Below the pieces are notes generated by a model. The model did no database searches, was not told the origin of the DNA, and was given only the letters and a program-made list of their open reading frames with translations. 64,000 nucleotides of DNA, taken from positions 5,704,001 through 5,768,000 of the forward strand of contig CP109468.1 of NCBI GenBank assembly GCA_036227345.1, in the 5' to 3' direction. Position 1 is the first letter of the stretch, and each line of letters begins with the position of its first letter. This document shows positions 16,494 to 23,475 of the stretch, in pieces. The position numbers and the translations under genes were made by a program. This DNA is from Streptomyces sp. NBC_01463. GTDB lineage: Bacteria > Actinomycetota > Actinomycetes > Streptomycetales > Streptomycetaceae.

Positions 16494-17978
16494 CAGGGCC
16501 GCCCGCCGCAGCTGGGTCACCGCCAGCACCGCTCCCAGCAGGAGCAGCAGCCCGCCGGCCACCGAGGCGTACTGCATGCTGTGCACGAAGGCGTCCCGGC
16601 CGATCGCGATGAGCGAGCCGTCGCCGGTGGACAGCGCCCCCGGCAGCGTCTTGCGCGCCGCCTCCGGGGCCGCGTCCGGCATGTCCGCCGTGTAGACCGC
16701 GGTCGCCACCGCACCCAGCAGCGCCATCCCCAGCGCCCCGCCGAACTCCTGGCCCGTCTCCAGCAGCGAGGCCGCCGAACCCGCCTTCTCCGGCGGGCTG
16801 GTGGACAGGGCCAGGTCCGAGACGAGCGCCATCACGGTGACGATCCCGCTGCTCATCACGGCCGCGCCGATGAGCAGGATCGCCAGCGAGTCCGTACCCG
16901 ACAGGGCCAGGACACCGAAGCCGGCCGCTGCGATGACGAAGCCCGCGCAGATCACCCGGGCACGGTCGGTGCGCTGGGCGATCGCCGTGGCCGCCGGAGC
17001 GGCCGCGCCCACCGCCAATGACGGGGCCAGGCTCCACAGCGAGGCCTCCATCGTGCTCATGCCGAGGACCGACTGCAGGTACTGGGTGGTGAAGAAGGAC
17101 GAGCCCATCATGGCGAACGCGGCCAGCGCGTTCAGCCCGATCCCGGCGGCGAAGTTCCGGTCGCGGAACAGCTCCCGGCTGACCATCGCGTCGGTCCGGG
17201 TGCGCTGCCGCCGGACGAAGACCCAGCCGACGGCCAGCCCGGCGGCGATGACCAGTGCGTTGCGCAGATCCATCCCCTCGGCGGCGGTCTCCTTGATCCC
17301 GTAGACGACCGGGAGCACGGACCCCATCGACAGCGGCACGCTCAGGAAGTCGAAGCGGCCCGGGTCCGGGTCCTTGAACTCCGGTACCAGGACCGGCACC
17401 AGGACCAGCAGCAGCACCATCGCGGGCACGTTGATCAGGAAGACGGAGCCCCACCAGAAGTGCTCCAGCATGATGCCGCTGAGCACCGAGCCGAGCGCGA
17501 TGCCGCCCGCCATGGCGCCGGACCAGATCCCGATGGCCCGGCCGCGCTGCCGCTCGTCGCGGAACATGTTCCGCACCAGGCCCATGGTCGAGGGCATCAG
17601 TGTCGCTCCGCCGATGCCGAGCAGGGCGCGGGCCGCGATGAGCATCTCGGGGCTGGTGGCGTAGGCGGCGCCGACCGATGCGGCGCTGAAGGCGACCGCC
17701 CCGAACAGCAGCAGCTTGCGGCGCCCGATGCGGTCGCCGAGCGAGCCCATCGTGATGAGGAGGCCGGCCAGCGCGAAGGCGTACACATCGAAGATCCAGA
17801 GCTGCTGGGTGGCGCTGGGTGCGAGGTCCCGGTCGATGGACGGGATCGCGAAGAAGAGGACGGACACGTCCATGGAGACCAGGAGGAGCGGCAGGAGCAG
17901 GACCACGAATGCGGTCCACTCCCGACGGCCGGCGAGATCGCCGGGGGCCGAGGCGGTGGTGCTCGCTGAGTTCGTCAT
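16473..17978 (-). CDS. MFS drug exporter, DHA2 (14-helix) type
   Basis: 501 aa with about 14 hydrophobic helices. Characteristic motifs are MDVSVLFFAIPSIDRDL in helix 1, motif A GSLGDRIGRRKLL after helix 2, and a motif-C-like GIALGSVLSGIML in helix 5. DHA2 proteins export toxic amphiphiles or antibiotics using the proton gradient. Such genes are usually partnered by a TetR regulator. None is adjacent here, although a TetR-like inverted repeat lies directly upstream (17991-18024). The 3' end overlaps the acyl-CoA ligase by 21 nt in convergent orientation. Confidence 0.87.
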   Translation of the reverse strand: MTNSASTTASAPGDLAGRREWTAFVVLLLPLLLVSMDVSVLFFAIPSIDRDLAPSATQQLWIFDVYAFALAGLLITMGSLGDRIGRRKLLLFGAVAFSAASVGAAYATSPEMLIAARALLGIGGATLMPSTMGLVRNMFRDERQRGRAIGIWSGAMAGGIALGSVLSGIMLEHFWWGSVFLINVPAMVLLLVLVPVLVPEFKDPDPGRFDFLSVPLSMGSVLPVVYGIKETAAEGMDLRNALVIAAGLAVGWVFVRRQRTRTDAMVSRELFRDRNFAAGIGLNALAAFAMMGSSFFTTQYLQSVLGMSTMEASLWSLAPSLAVGAAAPAATAIAQRTDRARVICAGFVIAAAGFGVLALSGTDSLAILLIGAAVMSSGIVTVMALVSDLALSTSPPEKAGSAASLLETGQEFGGALGMALLGAVATAVYTADMPDAAPEAARKTLPGALSTGDGSLIAIGRDAFVHSMQYASVAGGLLLLLGAVLAVTQLRRAALSHSPTV

Positions 17979-17990
17979 GCCGAGGACTAT

Positions 17991-18037
17991 ACGAACGTGT
18001 AAAACGCTTGTCTAGTACGTTCGTTTAAAACAGTTGT
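17991..18037 (-). promoter_or_regulatory. Candidate operator/promoter of the MFS exporter
   Basis: ACGAACGT (17991-17998) and ACGTTCGT (18017-18024) are perfect 8-bp inverted repeats 13-20 bp from the exporter start. A direct repeat TGTAAAACGCTTGT / TTTAAAACAGTTGT (17998 and 18024, 11 of 14 identical) is interleaved. This local A/T-rich element is what a TetR-class operator overlapping a promoter looks like. The cognate regulator is not in the window. Confidence 0.55.
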
Positions 18038-18060
18038 ACATCTTCGAGGGCAACGCAAAA

Positions 18061-18101
18061 CGCACGAGGCGGTCACCGTGGAACGGTGACCGCCTCGTGC
18101 G
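18061..18101 (-). terminator. Terminator of tRNA-Lys copy 2
   Basis: Perfect 18-bp stem (18061-18078 with 18084-18101) around a 5-nt loop, 8 nt beyond the tRNA 3' end. It also insulates the MFS promoter from the tRNA. Confidence 0.85.
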
Positions 18102-18108
18102 TTGTCTG

Positions 18109-18182
18109 TGCGCCGCCAGGGACTCGAACCCCGGACCCGCTGATTAAGAGTCAGCTGCTCTAACCAACTGAGCTAGCGGCGC
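18109..18182 (-). tRNA. tRNA-Lys (anticodon CTT), copy 2
   Basis: Base-for-base identical over 74 nt to the copies at 10568-10641 and 38846-38919. Anticodon loop CTCTTAA. CCA is not encoded. Confidence 0.95.
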
Positions 18183-18372
18183 TTGCTGACTCGAAAATAA
18201 TACCTGGTCCTCCGGGGTGCTGATGACACGCACCCAAACCCTTCCTGACCTGCGACTTCATGAATGGTGTCGCGCAGTGACGCCAGCGATGGCGCACGCG
18301 ACGCCACTATTGGCTCGCTATGGCGCCATTGATGTGCCACTATGGCGTCACGGAAATCGAGGGGGATGGGTC

Positions 18373-18894
18373 ATGGAGACAGCAGGAGCACTACAGGAGC
18401 GACAGCCGGCAGCACCCGGCGCCCTCGCCTCCTTCGCGCGCTTCGTGCTCTGCGGGGGCGGAGTGGGTATCGCGTCCAGCCTCGCCGTTGCGGCCCTCGC
18501 CTCCTGGATCCCCTGGGCCCTGGCCAACGCGCTGGTCACCGCGGCCTCCACGCTGCTCGCCACCGAACTGCACGCCCGCTTCACCTTCGGTGCCGGCGGA
18601 CGCGCCACCTGGCGCCAGCACGGGCAGTCGGCCGGATCGGCGGCAGCCGCGTACGTGGTGACCTGCCTGGCGATGTTCGCCCTCCAGGGCTGCGTGGAGG
18701 CGCCCGGCGCGGCGCTCGAACAGGCCGTCTACCTGTCCGCGTCGGCGCTCGCCGGGGTGGCACGGTTCGCGGTGCTGCGGCTGGTCGTCTTCGCGCGGAC
18801 CCGCACGGCGGCGGCCGACACCCGCTCCGTCCACGCGATCGCCGCTCCCGACGGGCTCCCGGCCGACCCCGCGGCGCTCTGTCACGCCGCCTGA
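18373..18894 (+). CDS. GtrA-like four-helix membrane protein
   Basis: 173 aa, starting at ATG 18373 behind GGGGGATGGG. Four hydrophobic segments (about 25-45, 48-66, 85-105, 115-135) with the motif ASFARFVLCGGGVGIASS and a TELHARFTFG stretch are typical of GtrA/flippase-like proteins. These are thought to move or assist lipid-linked sugars in surface-glycan modification. The flanking genes give no specific pathway. A longer in-frame extension upstream is possible but has no ribosome site. Confidence 0.6.
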   Translation: METAGALQERQPAAPGALASFARFVLCGGGVGIASSLAVAALASWIPWALANALVTAASTLLATELHARFTFGAGGRATWRQHGQSAGSAAAAYVVTCLAMFALQGCVEAPGAALEQAVYLSASALAGVARFAVLRLVVFARTRTAAADTRSVHAIAAPDGLPADPAALCHAA

Positions 18895-18933
18895 TCCGGG
18901 AGCCGGTCATCCCTGACCGTCAAAGAAAGTCAG

Positions 18934-18966
18934 TTTCTTTCGTAAGTGATCTTTATTTTTGCGTAG
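18934..18966 (+). promoter_or_regulatory. Direct-repeat operator upstream of lacI-type gene
   Basis: TTTCTTTCGTAA (18934-18945) and TTTTTGCGTAG (18956-18966) carry the same CGTA core exactly 21 bp apart, just ahead of the GTG at 18986. The same arrangement recurs before the transporter gene (20035-20066), so these are probably the binding sites of the LacI protein itself. Confidence 0.55.
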
Positions 18967-18985
18967 ACCTTTGTAGGGTGAGCGC

Positions 18986-19996
18986 GTGACGAAACGACGA
19001 CTCTCCCAAGTGGCCGAGTTCGCGGGTGTCAGCGAGGCGACGGTCAGCCGCGTCCTCAACGGCAGCCCCGATGTGGCGAGCACGACCCGTGACGCGGTGC
19101 TGAGCGCGCTGGACGTGTGCGGCATCGAACGGCCGCTGCGCTACCGGGCCCCGCGCGCCGCACTGATCGGCCTGGTCGTGCCCGACCTGCAGAACCCGAT
19201 CTTCTCCGCGTTCGCCGAGGCGCTGTGCGGGCTGCTCAACAAGCGCGGACTGATACCCGTGCTGTGCACCCGCACCGCCGACGGCGTCTCCGAGGCGCAC
19301 TACATCGAGATGCTGCTCGACCAGAACATCGGCGGCATCGTCTTCATCGGCGCCAGCTACGCCGACGCGGGCCCCGCGCACGGCCGGGCGCTGCGGGAGC
19401 GCAAGGTGCCTATGGTGCTGCTCAACGCCGCGGACGAGAACCTCGGAGTGGCCCAGGTCAGGGTGGACGACGCGCTCGCCGCCGAGCAGGCGCTGAACCA
19501 CCTGACCGCGCTGGGGCACGAGCGGATCGGGATGATCCTCGGACCGCTCGGGCACGTCCCGTCGGCGCGCAAGCTCGCCGGGTTCGCGGGTTTCTGCAGC
19601 CGGCGCGGGATCGCCGCGGACGACTGGCGCAGGCGGGTGGTGCACGCGCTGTTCACCATGGAGGGCGGGGCCACCGCGCTGCCCCGGCTGCTTGCCGAGG
19701 GGGTCACCGCGGTCGTTTGCGCAAGCGACGCGCTCGCGCTCGGCGCGGTCCGGGGCGCCCGCCGGCAAGGGCTCTCGGTGCCGCACGACCTCTCGGTCGT
19801 CGGCTTCGACGATTCCCCGTTCATGGTGGCCACCGAGCCCCCGCTGACCACGGCCAGACAGCCCATCCAGGCCATGGCGACGGCCGCGGTCGCCGCGCTC
19901 GTGGCGCAGATCGACGGCCACGCCACTGCAAACGACCTGATGATGTTCGACACCGAACTGATCGTCCGCGGCTCGACCGCCGCACGCCCCCGCTGA
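18986..19996 (+). CDS. LacI-family regulator of the alpha-1,3-glucan cluster
   Basis: 336 aa, GTG start behind AGGGTGAG. An N-terminal HTH (LSQVAEFAGVSEATVSRVLNG) with hinge and a full periplasmic-binding-type effector domain (LIGLVVPDLQNPIFSAFAEA ... VVGFDDSPFM ... PLTTARQPIQAMA) make a complete LacI protein. It reads toward the sugar transporter and glycosidases that follow 143 nt later. The effector is probably a short alpha-glucan such as nigerose or nigerotriose. It probably represses both itself and the operon, since both upstream regions share the same repeat. Confidence 0.88.
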   Translation: MTKRRLSQVAEFAGVSEATVSRVLNGSPDVASTTRDAVLSALDVCGIERPLRYRAPRAALIGLVVPDLQNPIFSAFAEALCGLLNKRGLIPVLCTRTADGVSEAHYIEMLLDQNIGGIVFIGASYADAGPAHGRALRERKVPMVLLNAADENLGVAQVRVDDALAAEQALNHLTALGHERIGMILGPLGHVPSARKLAGFAGFCSRRGIAADDWRRRVVHALFTMEGGATALPRLLAEGVTAVVCASDALALGAVRGARRQGLSVPHDLSVVGFDDSPFMVATEPPLTTARQPIQAMATAAVAALVAQIDGHATANDLMMFDTELIVRGSTAARPR

Positions 19997-20034
19997 GCAC
20001 GGCGGCGTTACCGCCCAAGGTCAACAACATTACT

Positions 20035-20080
20035 TTCTTGCGTAGATGCATTGACTTCTTGCGTAACCGGCTTCTACCTT
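20035..20080 (+). promoter_or_regulatory. Promoter/operator of the sugar ABC-glucanase operon
   Basis: CTTTCTTGCGTAG (20034-20046) and ACTTCTTGCGTAA (20054-20066) are direct repeats whose CGTA cores are 21 bp apart. A TTGACT hexamer (20051-20056), an 18-bp spacer and TACCTT (20075-20080) make a reasonable vegetative promoter. The second repeat lies between -35 and -10, where a repressor would block polymerase. Confidence 0.6.
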
Positions 20081-20139
20081 CAGCGCAGCTCGAAGCGCTC
20101 GGGGTCCGACAGCCCCGCACCCAGGAAGGCACGATTCGC

Positions 20140-21513
20140 ATGAATGGCTTGCCCGGCATCAGCAGGCGTCAGGTTCTCGGTTCGGCGACAGCCGTCGCCC
20201 TGTCCCTCGCTCTCACCGCCTGCGGTGGTTCCCCCTCCTCGTCCTCCGGCGTGGACAAGAACGGCGTCGTGACGATCAGCGTCAACGGCATGCCGGCCAA
20301 GACCCAGCCGGTCGACCGGAAGAACTTCATGGAGGACGTCAAAGCCTTCGAGAAGAGCCACCCGAAGATCAGGATCGACGCCCGCGAGGGCCAGATGGAC
20401 CCGAAGACCTTCGCCGCGAAGCTCGCCGGCGGCCAGCTGGAGGACGTCTACTACGTCTACTTCACCGACCCCGCGGGACTGATCCAGCGCCGCCAGGCCG
20501 CCGACATCAGCAAGTACGTCGCCGACGTGCCGTTCTCCAAGGACATCGACCCGGCGCTGCTCAAGGTCTTCAAGGACGCCGACGGCAAGACGTACGGCCT
20601 GCCCACCGGCAACTACTCGCTCGGCCTGCTCTACAACCGCGCCCTGTTCAAGAAGGCCGGCCTCGACCCCGACAAGCCGCCCACCAGCTGGGAAGAGGTC
20701 CGCACCGCCGCCAAGAAGATCAGCGCGCTGGGCGACGGCACGGTCGGATACGCCGACTACAGCAAGAACAACCAGGGCGGCTGGCACCTCACCTCGTGGA
20801 TCTACTCCATGGGCGGCGACGTCGCCACGCAGCAGAACGGCACGTGGAAGGCGGCGTTCGACAGCGACGCCGGACACAAGGCCCTCCAGGCGCTGCACGA
20901 CATGCGCTGGACCGACAACAGCATGGGCACCCGCCAGCTGCTGGAGATAGCCGACGTCCAGAAGATGATGGGCGCCGGCAAGCTCGGGATGTACATGGCG
21001 GGACCCGACAACATCCCCACCATCGTCAAGCAGTTCGAGCGCAGCTACGAGGACTACGGACTCGCCGCGCTGCCCGGCACGGCGACGCTCGGCGGCGGCG
21101 ACGGATTCATGTTCAACCCGAAGGCCTCCCCGGAGAAGATCAAGGCCGGCCTCACCTGGGTGCAGTGGAAGTACCTGCGCGGCCCCGAGCGCGAGGCCGT
21201 CGACAGCAAGCGCGCCAAGAAGGACGGGGTGCCGATCGGCCTCCCGCAGCCCCGGCTGTTCACCGGCGCGGCCCAGGCGGAGACCGACCGGATCCGCGCG
21301 CAGTACGCCAACACCCCGGTCAAGAACTATCAGCCCTTCGTCGACCGCAACGCCCAGGTCGAGACCAAGGTCGAACCGCCCAACGCCCAGCAGCTCTACA
21401 CGATCCTCGACGGTGTCATGCAGTCCGTGCTGACCAAGAAGGACGCGGACATCGACCAGCTCCTCAAGGACGCGGCGAAGAAGGCCGACGCCGTCCTCGC
21501 CACGGTGAAGTGA
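20140..21513 (+). CDS. Sugar ABC transporter substrate-binding lipoprotein
   Basis: 457 aa. An ISRRQVLGS twin-arginine-like start is followed by lipobox LALTACGG (Cys near residue 28), so the protein is probably exported and lipidated. The rest is a family 1 (CUT1) extracellular binding protein with GLPTGNYSLGLLYNRALFKKAGLDP and a lattice of surface aromatics. It captures oligosaccharides for the two permeases that follow at 2 and 8 nt spacing. No ATPase is encoded here, as in most Streptomyces CUT1 systems, where a shared MsiK energises transport. Context suggests alpha-1,3-gluco-oligosaccharides. Confidence 0.88.
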   Translation: MNGLPGISRRQVLGSATAVALSLALTACGGSPSSSSGVDKNGVVTISVNGMPAKTQPVDRKNFMEDVKAFEKSHPKIRIDAREGQMDPKTFAAKLAGGQLEDVYYVYFTDPAGLIQRRQAADISKYVADVPFSKDIDPALLKVFKDADGKTYGLPTGNYSLGLLYNRALFKKAGLDPDKPPTSWEEVRTAAKKISALGDGTVGYADYSKNNQGGWHLTSWIYSMGGDVATQQNGTWKAAFDSDAGHKALQALHDMRWTDNSMGTRQLLEIADVQKMMGAGKLGMYMAGPDNIPTIVKQFERSYEDYGLAALPGTATLGGGDGFMFNPKASPEKIKAGLTWVQWKYLRGPEREAVDSKRAKKDGVPIGLPQPRLFTGAAQAETDRIRAQYANTPVKNYQPFVDRNAQVETKVEPPNAQQLYTILDGVMQSVLTKKDADIDQLLKDAAKKADAVLATVK

Positions 21514-21515
21514 CG

Positions 21516-22508
21516 ATGACCGTGCAGCCGCTCTCCTCCGCCGTGGCGAAGAGCACCGGCCAGGAGCAGGGGGACCCGGCCGGTGCCGGGCCCCCCGCCC
21601 CGGCCCGTACCGACGCGGCCCCCCGGCCCGCCGGCTCCCGGCTGCGCCGGACGGTCCGCGAGAACCTGGTCGCCTACCTCTTCCTCGCCGCCGGTGTGCT
21701 CTGCTTCGCCCTGTTCTCCTGGTACCCGATCGTGCGCGGCGCGCTCCTCGGCTTCCAGCAGGTCACCTTCGCCCAGCCCGCCCAGTGGGTCGGCCTGGAC
21801 AACTTCCAGCGGCTGATCGACGACCCGCTCTTCCTCACCGCCTGGAAGAACACCGGCTACTTCACGCTGCTCGCCCTGGTCTTCGGCTTCGCGGCCCCCT
21901 TCGTCACCGCCGTCGTCCTGAACGAACTGCGGCACGGCCGCTCCTACCTGCGGATGACCGTCTATCTGCCGGTCATGCTGCCGCCGATCGTCACCATGCT
22001 GCTCTGGCGCTGGTTCTACGATCCGGGCCCCGGCCTGTTCAACAACGTCCTGGAGGTCTTCCACCTCCCCGCCCAGCAGTGGCTGGAGTCGGAGAACCTC
22101 GCCATGGTCTCCCTGGTCCTCGTCTCCACCTGGGCCAACATGGGCACCACCACCCTGATCTACCTCGCCGCCCTCGGCGGCATCCCCGGCGAGCTCTACG
22201 AGGCGGCGGAGCTCGACGGGGCGTCGATCCGGCAGCGGCTGTGGCACGTCACGATCCCGCAGATGCGCTTCATCCTGATGATCACGCTGCTGCTCCAGGT
22301 CATCGGCACCATGCAGGTCTTCGTCGAACCCTTCGTCCTCACCGGCGGCGGACCCGACGACGCCACCGTCACCGTGCTCCTGCTGCTCTACCGCTACGCC
22401 TTCGTCTACAACGACTTCGGCCTGGCCAGCGCCATGAGCACGCTGCTCTTCGTGGTGCTCGGCCTCTTCGCGGGCGTCTACCTGCGCCTGACCCGGACCA
22501 AGGGCTGA
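21516..22508 (+). CDS. Sugar ABC transporter permease 1 (MalF-like)
   Basis: 330 aa. A Pro-rich cytosolic leader of about 45 residues precedes six transmembrane helices. The EAA loop EAAELDGASIRQRLWHVTIP, which docks the ATPase, is intact near residue 230. ATG 21516 is 2 nt after the binding-protein stop, so the genes are coupled. It pairs with the next gene to form the CUT1 channel. Confidence 0.9.
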   Translation: MTVQPLSSAVAKSTGQEQGDPAGAGPPAPARTDAAPRPAGSRLRRTVRENLVAYLFLAAGVLCFALFSWYPIVRGALLGFQQVTFAQPAQWVGLDNFQRLIDDPLFLTAWKNTGYFTLLALVFGFAAPFVTAVVLNELRHGRSYLRMTVYLPVMLPPIVTMLLWRWFYDPGPGLFNNVLEVFHLPAQQWLESENLAMVSLVLVSTWANMGTTTLIYLAALGGIPGELYEAAELDGASIRQRLWHVTIPQMRFILMITLLLQVIGTMQVFVEPFVLTGGGPDDATVTVLLLLYRYAFVYNDFGLASAMSTLLFVVLGLFAGVYLRLTRTKG

Positions 22509-22516
22509 GAGGAACC

Positions 22517-23404
22517 ATGGCCGCCGAAACCCCCGTACGCACCCTGATCGCACCCGCCGAGATGAACCGCCGCACCGGCCGGTTCCTCTACCGCTTCGTG
22601 CTGGTCCTCACCCTGATCGGCTTCACCCTCACCTTCGTCTTCCCGCTCTACTGGATGACGACCGGCGCGATGAAGTCGTCGGCCGAACTCGCCGACCCCG
22701 ACCCCACGTTCCTCCCGCAGAGCTGGCACCCCGAGAGCTACGCCGACGCCTGGACCAACGTCGGACTCGGGCACTACTTCCTCAACACCCTGATCCTCGC
22801 GCTGGGCGCCTGGCTCACCCAGCTGCTCGTCGACGTCTCCGCCGCCTACGCGCTCTCCAAGCTCCGGCCGCTGCTGGGCAACGTGGTCCTCGGCATGATG
22901 CTGGCGACCCTGATGCTGCCGGTGTCCGCGCTGCTCGTGCCGACGTACCTGACCGTCGTCGACGTACCGCTGTTCCACGTGAACCTGATCAACACCCCGT
23001 TCGCGATCTGGCTGCCCGCCGCCGCCAACGCCTTCAACATCTTCATCCTGAAGCGGTTCTTCGACCAGATTCCCGCCGAACTCCTCGACTCCGCACGGAT
23101 CGACGGCGCCGGCACGCTCAGGGTCCTGGTCTCGGTCGTCCTGCCGCTCTCGCGGCCGGTGCTCGCCGTCGTCTCGATCTTCGCGATCGTCGGCGTCTGG
23201 AAGGACTTCCTCTGGCCGATGCTCGTCCTCCCCGACGAGGCCGGACAGCCGATCACCGTGGCCCTGAACCGGCTGTCGGAGTTCATGCCCGCCAACCAGC
23301 TGCTGGCCGGCATGGCGATGGCGGCCGTCCCCCTGCTCGTCCTCTTCCTGATCTTCCAGCGCCACATCATCGCGGGCCTCACCGCCGGCAGCCTCAAGGG
23401 CTGA
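22517..23404 (+). CDS. Sugar ABC transporter permease 2 (MalG-like)
   Basis: 295 aa. Six transmembrane helices, with EAA-type loop LLDSARIDGAGTLRVLVSVVLP and the MalG-type C-terminus HIIAGLTAGSLKG. GAGAGGAA supplies a ribosome site 8 nt after the previous stop. It completes the importer. Confidence 0.9.
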   Translation: MAAETPVRTLIAPAEMNRRTGRFLYRFVLVLTLIGFTLTFVFPLYWMTTGAMKSSAELADPDPTFLPQSWHPESYADAWTNVGLGHYFLNTLILALGAWLTQLLVDVSAAYALSKLRPLLGNVVLGMMLATLMLPVSALLVPTYLTVVDVPLFHVNLINTPFAIWLPAAANAFNIFILKRFFDQIPAELLDSARIDGAGTLRVLVSVVLPLSRPVLAVVSIFAIVGVWKDFLWPMLVLPDEAGQPITVALNRLSEFMPANQLLAGMAMAAVPLLVLFLIFQRHIIAGLTAGSLKG

Positions 23405-23475
23405 CCCGCCGGGCCCCGCCGCGTGCCGCCTCGGCACCACCCCGGGATTCCCCCACACAGGAAGGACACACAGCC

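Noticed and set aside
18109..18182. tRNA-Lys as the att site of an integrated element
   Set aside because: No integrase, excisionase or partial tRNA repeat is seen between 18.2 and 38.8 kb.
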